A stretch of DNA of 64,000 nucleotides from Lamellibrachia columna. Lineage: Eukaryota; Annelida; Polychaeta; Sabellida; Siboglinidae. The translations under genes and the position numbers were made by a program. This document shows positions 10,735 through 20,930 of this stretch, piece after piece (within the stretch, counting starts at the first letter, position 1; every line of letters starts with the position of its first letter). Under the pieces are notes generated by a model. That model worked only from the letters and a program-made list of their open reading frames with translations, ran no database searches and was not told the origin of the DNA. The stretch is from the NCBI GenBank assembly GCA_963662155.1, contig OY759261.1, positions 50,471,414 to 50,535,413 of the forward strand, read 5' to 3'.

Positions 10735-11545
10735 AATTATTACACAGCACCACAAACATTGACTTTATTTACAATTTCTAAAACGTCAACATTCATGTCA
10801 AGTTCAAAATGTTCACATTTATATAGATCTTTCTTGACTTGTTTTATAAACAGTGTTTTAAAACATTTTACAGACTTCGAATTTCTAATGTGTACTGGGA
10901 TAGTGTCCCGCAGTGTCACTCCTCTATATGCAAATGTACGCTGCCTTACAGATAGGTTGCATTTTCTAACATAGATGTTTGTGCAGCTGCGGGCGTGATG
11001 GCCGTGCACACTATTGTTTAGTATGAATATATATGTAAGGTAAGCTGGGGCAAGCCCGTGTATGATGTTATACATTACTATCGCTTTAAAAGTAAAATAC
11101 CATATGCGAACATCGATTGGTAGCCATCCTAGATTACAAAATAGTGTTACTGTTGAAATTTGTCGTTTGTATTTTACATTTAGAATTATACATGCATATT
11201 GCTTCATCATTTTATGAAAATTCATAAGCAAAGATTGACCGCAGCTTCCCCATATCATGCACCCGTAGTCAATTATCGGTTGCACAATCCCTGTAAAATA
11301 CAACTTCCGTGCATGTAGTGGCATTAATCGTTTCACCTGATTGAACAGGCACATTCGGCTACGCAGCTTAGAACATAACTTTGTCACGTGTACATTCAAA
11401 CTACGGTTACCGTCAACATGACTGTACTCCAAGCAGCCTGTGCGTCTTAGCTCGTGTTACGTCATCGTTGTTGCCGCATACACAGAAATTCGCATTTGCT
11501 CATCGCAGTTTTTGTCTGGTGCCTAGTAGCATGCATTCGGTCTTA
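10735..11545 (-). pseudogene. LINE reverse transcriptase C-terminal relic
   Basis: A 230-codon minus frame (11432-10740) reads from just after the RT catalytic region through the thumb/connection part of a CR1/L2-group ORF2. Recognisable elements are the L-[HN]-x-H-V-x-x-L-C-S-K-L-R-S-R cluster, LMPLHARKLYF, QPIIDYGCMIWG, LGWLPIDVRIWYF and a C-terminal HHARS...FAYRG block. A short upstream piece (DKTEC-like, about 11545-11510) belongs to the same element. The palm domain is missing, so it is 5' truncated and dead. It abuts the plus-strand LINE that follows, nearly head to head. Confidence 0.75.
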
Positions 11546-13800
11546 TCTGGTCTGACACCCGAGTCGGCTGAAATGTATGAACAATACAGACATAATTATG
11601 AATCAGACCCCTTTGCCGAGGATACCATCGAGGCGGAAGAGGAGCTGATGAATACTATCTCAGAGGAACGCCGTAAATCATGGCAGACTCTGATTGAATC
11701 AACGGACATGACACAAGAAGGAGGAAGGCTTGGGCAACGATACGAAAACTTTGTAACGATCCACGAAAGGCAAAGCAGCTCTACAACACTACAGCAAACC
11801 AAGACGCTCACCAACTGCTACTAAATGGACGTAGACGCCAAACGAAAAGCCCAAAGCATGACTTGATCGGAAAAGGTACTCCAATGACCCGGGGTTTACA
11901 AGACCCTTCAACGAAACCGTAATCAAAACAAATATCAGCGCACTGAAGAACGGCAAGGCAACATGTCAAGATGATATCCAAACAGAACTCATAAAACATT
12001 TCGGACCGAAGGCCAGGGATTGGCTGCTACGTTTTTTTGTTCAACAACTGCGCCAATAGCAACAAAATCCCCAAGCTCTGGCGGAAAGCAGAAAGACCCG
12101 TCCGAGGCGAAGAGTTTCAGACCCATCTCCCTGCTGTGTCACACCTACAAGCTGTTTGAGCGACTGGTTTTAAACCGGCTCGCCGAACACGTTGAGAGCA
12201 AAATCATTCCAGAGCAGGCTGGATTCCGTCCAGGAAAATCGTGCACGGGCCAGCTACTCAATCTGACAGGACACATCGAAGACGGCTTTGAAAGAGAACT
12301 AATCACCGGAGCTGTCTTCGTCGACCTGTCGGCAGCATATGACACCGTCAACCACCGACGCCTCCTTGCCAATGTGCTAGAGATGACTGGCGACCTACAT
12401 CTAACCGACCTAGTATGCAACATGCTTGAAAACCGGCGATTTTTCGTTGTACTGAATGGCAAAAAAGAGCAGATGGCGAATATTATGAAACGGGTTACCC
12501 CAGGGAAGTGTACTGGCGCCAGTGTTGTTCTACATATGCACAAATGATAAACCTGTCCACCTCGAAACTCGCAGCTTCATTTATGCTGATGAGATGTGTG
12601 TAACATCCCAGGGCAGAGACTTCAACAAAATCAAAGCAACACTTACATCAGTGCTAGGAACCATGACAACATACTACAAGCTGAATCAACTACGCGCAAA
12701 CCCATCCAAGAGCCAGGTGTGTACTTTCCATATGAGGCACAGAGACGCTAAGCGCGAACTAAACGTCACCTGGAACGGTACCGGACTGGACAACACATCA
12801 ACACCAGTGTAACCTTGGTATCCATCTTGACAGAACACTATCACACAAAACACACATGTGTAACTCCAAACAGAAGGTGGATGCACGAAACAACATCATC
12901 CGCAAACTTGCCAACTCTAAATGGGGAAGCAGAGAACCGACGCTAAGATCCAGCGGCCGTTTCCTTTGCTATTCTGCTGCCGAATATGCATGTGCTGTAT
13001 GGGAAGATCAAATCATGCAAACAAGCTTAACTCTGCCCCAAATGACTGCTGCCGCCTCATAAAGTGCTGCCTGAAACCTACCAACATAGACAGCCTACAC
13101 ATGCTGGCTGGCATAGCTCCACCGGACATCAGGCGGACTGTTGCTAGTCGCACAGAAAGATCAAGACAAGCGGTAGATACAAAGCACCAACTATACAACC
13201 ACATATCTGATATGAGCGGATTAAAGTCACGGAAAGGTTTCCTAAACTTCACAAAACCGCTTAACTCATCGCCCAACAACACCAGACTGGAAATGTGGGA
13301 AACACGACTGCAAAAAAAACATCAACGGTCATAAAATGGGATTGCAGCCAACTGAATCCCAACCAGCAGGGTCTGACCAATCATCTGATGGCGTCCACTT
13401 AATTGGCTACGTCCCGGAGTCGGCCGAGCAAAGACCAACATGAGGAGATGGCACTACATTGATGAGACGCAGTCAACGAAGTGTGACTGCGGAGTAGAAC
13501 AGACATTGCCCCACCTCATCTGAACAGATAATGTCCCACCTCCTCTGAACAGACAATGTCCCATCTCCTCTAAACAGACATTGCCCCACCTCCTCTGAAC
13601 AGACATTGCCCCATCTCCTCTGAACAGACATTGCCCCACCTCCTCTGAACAGACGTTGCCCCTTCTCCTCTGCTGCCGGCTGCTGGACGATCCTTGCCCA
13701 CCGAAAGACCTGGACACTGCCACGGACCGTGCGGAGACATGGGCCGTAAAGTGGCGACACCTTGTGTGAGGGACACGAAAAGAAGAAGAAAATGTTTTTG
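11545..13800 (+). pseudogene. Jockey-like LINE ORF2 relic
   Basis: Frames at 11546-11821, 12020-12547, 12522-12812, 12856-13062 and 12921-13334 form one degraded ORF2 with several frameshifts. The RT palm part has FRPISLLCHTYKLFERLVLN, PEQAGFRPGKSCTGQLLNLT and F-V-D-L-S-A-A-Y-D-T-V-N-H. The catalytic block appears as FIYADEMC (YADE, so the second Asp of YADD is replaced). Downstream blocks are LRANPSKSQVCTFH, ARNNIIRKLANSKWG and AGIAPPDIRRTVASRTERSR. The C-terminus is interrupted by a 25-bp array (13499-13673) and resumes at LLDDPCPPKDLDTATDRAET before a stop and an A/AG-rich tail at about 13768-13795. Confidence 0.8.
13499..13673. repeat. 25-bp minisatellite inside LINE ORF2 end
   Basis: Seven copies of ACAGACATTGCCCCACCTCC + TCTGA. 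The unit derives from the LINE codons for an EQTLPHLI stretch at about 13497-13520. ORF2-like coding resumes immediately after the array, so the array expanded within the retrotransposon. Confidence 0.85.
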
Positions 13801-14119
13801 TGATTGTTACACTAAAAATGCGTTCTTACATTTGTATATATTAATGTTATTTGGTAAACTCCCAATGTTTATGAAGAAATCTCCCAATGTCAGTTGCATA
13901 GGTCTACAATTGTAAATAGAACTGCATGTGCATTGCAAATGTAACTAGAGAGTAGAGACACGATAAAGTCCGCTTTTTATGAAATTATTTAATGTGCTGA
14001 AGTGCACACGTGCAATGACGTAACAAGTCGTAAACAACAATGGCGTTACACTGTCTTTCAATCGTGTATAAGACTCCGCAACTGTCATTTGGAACTTATA
14101 ATCAAGTTGTGGCAGTGGT
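13801..14119. other. No recognisable feature
   Basis: AT-rich sequence between two LINE relics. No motif found. Confidence 0.5.
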
Positions 14120-15720
14120 GATATCGTGAATGGCGCACTGCTGGAGCTTGGACATAGTTGATAACAAATCACCGGGAGTGGATGGGATTCCTCCAAAATT
14201 ACTAATGGAAACAGTAGAACAAATCAGTATACCACTTGCAATAGTATTCAACTTGTCATTAAAAGAGGGAGTTGTTCCGTTTGAATGGAAAGAAGCAAAC
14301 ATCATACCATTATTTAAAAAGGGTTCGAGAAATAAGTCAGGGAATTACAGACCAGTGAGTTTAACGTTAGTGATTTGTAAATTATTAGAAAGGTTAATTA
14401 AAGACCATATGGTGGACTTCCTCGTTAAGCATAAATTATTAAATTCGTCTCAACATGGATTCCTTAAAGCGAGGTCATGCTTAACAAATATGTTATGTTT
14501 TTTGGAAGAAATCACTAAGTGGATAGACGTGGGATCGCCAGTAGATATTATTTACTTAGATTTTCAGAAAGCTTTTGACAAAGTGCCACATCAAAGATTA
14601 CTACTTAAATTAAAAGCCCATGGTATCGGGGATAGCATAACTGACTGGATAGAACAATGGCTGACTGACAGAAGACAACGAGTTGTAGTAGATGGAGAAG
14701 TTTCAAATTGGTAATCGGTTTTGAGTGGTGTACCTCAAGGATCAGTATTAGGACCTATATTATTCTTAATATAATTTTTTATATCAATGACTTGGACGAC
14801 AATATAACAAGTAACGTACTGAAATTTGCGGATGACACAAAACTGTTTAGAAAGGTTAATACTGATGGTGATAAACAACATTTACAAAACGATCTAGACA
14901 GATTAGTGAAATGGTCTGAGAAATGGCAGATGTTGTTCAATTTTGGGAAATGTAAATGCCTACATACAGGACATGGGAACTTGAATGTAAACTATAAAAT
15001 GGGAGATACTGTTTTGGATACTACTGTAAAAGAAAAGGACTTAGGAGTTACAATAAGCGCTGATATGAAAGTTTCAGAGCAGTGTGGTATTGCAGCTTCA
15101 AAGGGTAATTAAATTCTTGGATTGATTAGAAGAAACATAACATACAAGGGAAAAAAGTTAATTATACCTCTTTATAAAGCAATAGTTAGACCTCATTTAG
15201 AATACTGTATACAAGCATGGAGACCATATCGTAAGAAGGATATAGATACGCTTGAACGCATACAAAGGAGAGCACCTAAAATGATTCCAGAACTGAGAGA
15301 CCTTAGTTATGAAGAACGCCTGAAAGAATGTGGTTTAACAACTCTAGAGATAAGGAGGTTAAGAGGAGATCAGATTGGTTTTTAAGATATTGAATGGGTA
15401 TGAAAATATTGATAGAAATATGTTTTTCTCACTCAAGAAGGATAGCAGAACTAGAGGACATGAGGTAAAATTAGTAAAGGATCAATGTAGATTGGACATC
15501 AGGAAGCACTCGTTCTCACAGAGGACAATAAATGAATGGAACAAATTGTCTACAGATTGTGTAACTGCTAGCAGCGTGAATATGTTTAAAAACAAGGTTG
15601 ACACATATCTCAGGAGGGCGGGTTATAAATAGATGAACATTGTTGGACTCTCGATAAGCCAATGGCTTTCTTGTCCACTTGCCATCTGGGCCTTTTGCTT
15701 GGATGGCAAATCTTGTTAAA
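14120..15720 (+). pseudogene. CR1 LINE, 5'-truncated, RT relic (family A)
   Basis: RT from KSPGVDGIPPKLL onward: NIIPLFKKGSRNKSGNYRPV, SSQHGFLKARSCLTNMLCFL, DFQKAFDKVPHQRLLLKLKA, GVPQGSVLGP, KFADDTK (FADD at 14825-14836), PHLEYCIQAWRPY and the C-terminal FSQRTINEWNKL. Lesions: an in-frame stop at 14712-14714, an insertion near 14769-14780, a stop (Gln to TAA) at about 15110 and a 2-base deletion near 15375. After the terminal RRAGYK stop comes a 3' UTR with GTTGGACTCTCGATAAGCCA and a GATGGCAAATCTTGTTAAA end. Family A has at least five other pieces in this window. Confidence 0.9.
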
Positions 15721-16180
15721 GTGTGGGATAATATAAGTTGAAGTGGCGCCCTCTATTGAGTAGCTCATCACACAATCCGCTCACCGTTTCCGACAGGTAG
15801 GAAAGCATACCGAACAGCGAACATGCAGCTAGGTAATGTTGTTTAACTTCAAAATAACATCCTAATTTCACTTTAATTTGTACAGAAGCCACTGTATGTT
15901 ACCTAGTCTTGTGTAAATTACGGAGTGTAGTATTTGTCCCATTTAATAATGTCATTGTAGCGAGCATTGAAGACGTTGAGCGATATTATGGTACAAATGC
16001 CATGCCCATGGGCCGGGGTATCGGATGGTTAAACCAATGCCAGCCATTGTTGGCCGAATTACGTTTGTGTTAATACTATAGGCTAGTAGGCCAATTCCAG
16101 TTTCTCCATTTTTGAAATTTGGACTAAAGCATGTCTTGCTAGCTGTGCAGCAAGGTTCATATAATTGTCTGCATAATACT
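15721..16180. other. No recognisable feature
   Basis: Unique DNA between the CR1 tail and the MULE-like element's target duplication. Confidence 0.5.
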
Positions 16181-18093
16181 ATCAACAATCGAAGTGGCTA
16201 TTCGCCCAACCATCGTGCGAATAAGGCGTACGACCTATCTTATCCGCCCAACCGTTGTGCGGACAACACCGCATAATTTATTATTCGCCCAACCACTAAC
16301 GTCCAATCAGGTGCTTGCACTTTCACATCCGGTGTTTTAAGCGCGCAAATATGGACGAGAGCGTCTTAGCGAAATTGCGGAACAGCGCTGATTATGATTG
16401 CTATACTGATTTATTCATAGTAATAGTAGGACAGTTCAAAATGCGAAAAAAAAAATTGTATCAAACTGCTAAAGCGTATTCATAAAAATTTGTGTATACA
16501 TTCATCGAGCTAACGTGCAAGCACTATGGCAAACCACAAGTGGCTGGCAAGGGACACCGTCCAAACCAAAGGTACATGTCATAAGCGCACTCACTGATAA
16601 AACAGACGTAGTATGGTGTGATTGGGCGAAAAGCCTTTGCATAAAAAATAGTTAATATTTCCCCGCTAGTGCCGGGCGTTATCAGCTATATAGCTTGATA
16701 GAAAAACGGCTGGCGAACATGAACATTGAGTTCTTGCTGAATATAGACATGTACTAGTAATATGTGAAACATCCATGAATGACAGGGAGATCGAAGGACA
16801 ATTAATGGTTAAAAAAAATGTTTTTAATTTCTTACAGCGATTTTTAGAATTTATAAGCTCATTGTTGAATTAGTTTCATGAGCGTATTCAATGGTATTTT
16901 TTATTGGTTATCAGGAAACCCCAAAAGTTAATTAACTTAATTGCTGTATTCCTTTTGAATTATATGTATGTATTATTTATGTATTGGAATACTTTTAAAA
17001 GACCTAAACCAGTTTTTGAGTTTTGGTCTATATGATGTTGACGACTTACTTTAGAGTATATGTCTACATGCATAAAATGTATTTGTTATATCCAAAATTC
17101 GTTATATCTGAAATTGACCACCAACTCGGTCATAGGGGAAGGTCGGATAAAGTGGGCCCCTTAAGCGCAGATTGTCTGAAGTGTTTTAAAAGACACCCAT
17201 TTCTTTATTGAACAAAACATGGCAGCCAAAGTGGGACCCCCGCAAAGAGGTGCGATGCCATTTAATAATCGATGCAAATTTCGCACATAAACCCGCCACG
17301 CTCATACCCGGCACACTCACGGTGTGCCCACTGGCCACACTCCCCACACTGCACCCAGCTTTCGCCTCTTCTGCTACTGGAATATAATTCCGAATAGTAT
17401 AGATAAGGCGTAGTGCTGTTGTCTTCCTTTTCTTATTTTTCTTCGATGTTTTATCAGCTTTCGAGTGCCCTCTCTTCTTTGAACTACATGACCTTTGTTG
17501 TGGGCAGGTTACATTTGGCTTCCAGTGCGGTCTTGTATCGACTGCCCGTACTGATGCAGGTCTTCCCTCTCTTTGTTGCTTTCTGCACCGTAAGCCTTTA
17601 TTGCATATATGTTATGCATCAGCTATCGCATCAATTAGTAATTAAGACATCTACAAATATTCATGACCTATGAAAAATGAATAAATGATTTTGTGACGTT
17701 TTAGTCAGTAACTAGTTTTTCTTACATTTATTATTCTACAATAAGATAAAAATTATCCGCACAAAGGTTGGGCGATTAGCACATATCGTTAGTAGGCCTA
17801 TAGATCGTACGCTTATCCGCATAACAGGTCAATTAACAAAGATCGTACGCTTGTCCGTATAATGGTTGGGCGAATAGTATTAGTCGTACGCTTGTCCGTA
17901 CAACGGTTGGGCGAATACGACAGATCGTACGCTTATCCGCACAACGGTTGGGCGAATAAGACAGATCGTACGCTTATCTGCACAACGGTTGGGCAAATAA
18001 GACAGATCGTACGCTTATCCGCACAACGGTTGGGCGAATTAGACAGGTTGGGTGAATTAGACAGTTGGGCGAATAGCCTTTACCATCAACAAT
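16181..18093. mobile_element. MULE-like non-autonomous DNA transposon
   Basis: The element spans 16190-18084 (1,895 bp) and is flanked by a perfect 9-bp direct repeat ATCAACAAT at 16181-16189 and 18085-18093. A 9-bp target duplication is typical of Mutator-like elements. Termini are inverted: the left begins CGAAGTGGCTATTCGCCCAA and the reverse complement of the right end begins GGTAAAGGCTATTCGCCCAA. The right terminus is a tandem array of about seven 41-bp units (17757-18075: CCGCACAACGGTTGGGCGAA, then TAAGACAGATCGTACGCTTAT); the left has about two units. No transposase frame is visible inside. Confidence 0.85.
17757..18075. repeat. 41-bp subterminal array of MULE-like element
   Basis: Seven degenerate units carrying ATCGTACGCTTATCCGCACA and ACGGTTGGGCGAAT. 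The left terminus (16196-16275) carries the same units inverted. The asymmetric copy number implies expansion of one arm. Confidence 0.9.
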
Positions 18094-18459
18094 AGTCACA
18101 ACTTTGGCACTCAAAATCAAATTCTTGACACTAAAAACAGTGCAGCCTAGACAAATACAATATAAAGCACTCAATAATGCAATTGATTTTGAAAATAATC
18201 ATTGAGACTTCTTTAATAAAAACAGCAATCATCTAGATCCAGTATTGCCTATTGGACAAAACAACAATATGAATTTTCTAGACTGAGCACAACGTAATCG
18301 TTCATGGTTTGCCTGTCGTTTGAGTTTTCTTTCATCAACCAGGAAACTGATGCCGATAGTACATTCTGGTTGTACAGGTCTGTGAATCGGAGTCCAGATC
18401 CAAAGTTGACCGCAATCGTGCCTGGGCCACTGCAGAGTGTGCTAGTGATGGTCGACAAT

Positions 18460-18795
18460 TAAGATATTGAATGGGTATGAAACTATTGATAGAAATATTT
18501 TTTTCTCACTCAAGTAAGATAATAGAATTAGCATGAGGTAATATTAATAAAGGATCAGTGTAGATTGGATATCAGGAAATACTCGTTCTCACAGAGGACA
18601 ATCAATGAATGGAACAAATTATCTACAGATTGTGTAACTGCTAGCAGTGTGAATATGTTGAAAAACAAGGTTCGCATATCTCAGGAGGGTAGATTACACA
18701 TAGAGTAAAAATGTTGGACTCTCAATAAGCCAATGGCTTCCTTGTCCACTTGCCATCTGGGCCTTTGTCTAGGATGGCAATCTTGTTAAATACAG
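18460..18795 (+). mobile_element. CR1 family A 3' fragment
   Basis: Starts at the ATATTGAATGGGTATGAAA block of ORF2, passes TCTCACAGAGGACAATCAAT and AATGAATGGAACAAATTAT, and ends with the family 3' UTR (TTGGACTCTCAATAAGCCAA ... GATGGCAATCTTGTTAAA). Truncated at the 5' end and frame-broken. Confidence 0.85.
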
Positions 18796-19149
18796 TAGCA
18801 CCTTTGTTACTAGGGCCAGGCACATCAACACTGTGGATTTCCAGCACTGTAACAAAGGATGTGGAACAAGAATGCTGCTGTTGTTCGTGTTTGCGAAAAA
18901 GTATCACTTGTCTGGAACTTTGAAGTTAACTTGACATATCACAGCTTCTTACATGGAGGGAGGCCTGGGGACCAGATGCGAGTCTCAGTTTTGAGAGTGG
19001 CTCCACAACATCTGGGTGACAGGGTTGTTTCTGCCAATGACAGTGTCGATAAATAGACACTGGGAAATCCCATAGAAGCACAGCCAATGACGTATAAATT
19101 TACAATAAATACATATCAGCATATCCCAACACTGATCAATATTTTGTCA
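18796..19149. other. No recognisable feature
   Basis: Unique sequence with one 65-codon frame (18859-19056) lacking known motifs. Confidence 0.4.
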
Positions 19150-20305
19150 ATGTGACTTTTCTAGTTGTTCATTAAAACTTATTCCAAGAAAATTAAATTC
19201 AAACACTAATATTTGTGTTATTTATTTTTAGTAAAAGGGAAGTTGCAACTTTTCTTTTGATTGTTTTGAAAAGCATATACTTAGTTTTGTTTATGTTGAG
19301 AGACAATTTGTTTAGTCTTAGCCATTCATTAACTTTGTTCAGTTCTAGGTTTAATAAAAAAATCTGCATTTCCATTTTGTTCACATGTGTAAAATGAATC
19401 TAGTGTACTTGAGAGTGGTGTCATCAGCATACATTATAAAATTGAACTTTTGGCTGGCCTTGGCAAAGTCATTAATATATATAATAAACAATAGTGGGCC
19501 TAGAACCAAACCTTGAGGTACGCCTGTTGAAATATTAAGCATGTCTGATTTGGCATCCTCTATTTCCACGTACTGTTTTCTATCTATTAGATAATTTCTA
19601 ATTAAACTTAAAGCTTCTCCCTTTACACCATGATATTCCAATTTTTCTAATATCATATGATCCAGTGTGTCGAATGCTTTGGAAAGATTTAAGTAGACAT
19701 TTATAGGGATTTCATTTTTTTCCATTTGTGCAATTATTCTATTGGTTAATTCAACAGCAGCAAATTCCGTGCTATGTTCCGTTCTGAATGTATATTGGTT
19801 ATCGAACAAGAGATTTTGCATTTTAAGAAAGATATCTAGCTGGGTGTAAATTATCTTTTCAATTACTTCTGAAATACCTGGTAAGAGGTATATTGGTCTG
19901 TAATTGTCAAATTGGGTATTGTCACCTTTTTTAAAATACTATTTTAAAATAGGTGACAATATGCCAAAGTAATTCCTATTATAGGAATTACTTTGGCAGT
20001 TTTAAGTTTGTCCGGGAATATACCTGTGGCTAATATTTGGTTTGTAATTAGTGTTAATGATTTTATCAGCGCCGTTTTCAATAATTTTAATATTCATGAA
20101 GAAATACCATCATACCCACAGCTTGTTTTTGGGTGAATATTATTTATTGCTTCAGAAATTCATCAGTATGTTAAAAATTTAATGAATTGGTATTTTTCTC
20201 TTTCAGGTAGTATATGAAAGTTTTATTTATGGGATTGCATATTTGTTTTGCTAGATTTGGGCCAATATTGGTAAAAAGTATTAGATGTGTTTGCAATAAC
20301 CGTCT
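19150..20305 (-). pseudogene. CR1/L2-group LINE RT relic
   Basis: A minus-strand RT running from about 20300 down. An early palm region around 20110-20080 matches a T-S-C-G-Y-D-G-I-S motif. The 146-codon frame 19821-19381 then carries NQYTFRTEHSTEFAAVELTN, NLSKAFDTLDH (first catalytic Asp position changed to Asn), GVPQGLVLGPLLFIIYINDF and MYADDTTL (YADD at 19420-19431). The next frame (19384-19199) has LNKLSLNINKTKYM. Stops and shifts separate the pieces. An inverted micro-duplication at 19920-19998 disrupts the FKKGD region. Confidence 0.8.
19920..19998. repeat. Quasi-palindromic inverted micro-duplication
   Basis: Two adjacent palindromes, GTCACCTTTTTTAAAATA / TATTTTAAAATAGGTGAC (about 19921-19956) and CCAAAGTAATTCCTAT / ATAGGAATTACTTTGG (about 19963-19995). 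On the minus strand the ancestral LINE text would run from AAAGTAATTCCTAT into TTTAAAAAAGGTGAC. The extra DNA is an inverted copy of both halves, as expected from a template switch. Confidence 0.85.
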
Positions 20306-20312
20306 TGTTTGT

Positions 20313-20874
20313 TGTGATGTCGTAGCGGCGTGGTTTGTTTTCTCTCTCTAAATAAATATTATTACGACAACGGGGGGGTACCGATATCAAGAAGAACTAT
20401 CAAATAAAACTTCACTGTATTAACCAACCTTAATCTTTATTATAACAATCAATATTAAACCCTAACAGTCTACCAGCTCCAGCCAAACTTACAACACCTA
20501 TCAGCAGCTCACCAGCCTACCCAGCCCTTGGCTGAGAGGGAAACCCTCCTCAGTCTACAACACTATATAACATCCAAGCCTGTCTCACCAAACACTCATT
20601 AGCCAATCATTATCTCTCACTTTCCTGCCTTCTAGTTTGAATAGACTAACACCACTTGTTTTTCATGAGGCAACAGTGCCTGGGTAATTAATTAACATTT
20701 AATGCTTATCAATCTGGTGACACTGGACCTTGGCTCTTATCTAACACATCCCAGAACTGACACTGGCAGGATAAACACGTAGTTAGATATACTAAGTATA
20801 ACTTATATCAAACTGATGACATAATTATATTATAAAACTGATGTGGTAACAGTTATATTATAATGAGCACCGCA
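20313..20874 (-). mobile_element. Probable Gypsy-type LTR
   Basis: Read on the minus strand: a purine-rich GAGCGGGTGGATGG just outside (plus coordinates 20875-20890), then TGCGGTGCTCATTA... at 20874. Inside is TTATATAGTGTTG as a TATA candidate (about 20565) and AATAAAG as a polyadenylation signal (about 20440). The end is ...TACGACATCACA at 20313, giving TG...CA termini and about 562 bp. The preceding GAGGACGAATTTAGTTGAGC resembles the end of Gypsy pol followed by a polypurine tract, so this would be a 3' LTR with its internal part truncated near 20930. No matching 5' LTR lies in the window. Confidence 0.5.
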
Positions 20875-20930
20875 CCATCCACCCGCTCAACTAAATTCGT
20901 CCTCAAATTTAAATATAATTATTGCAAATA

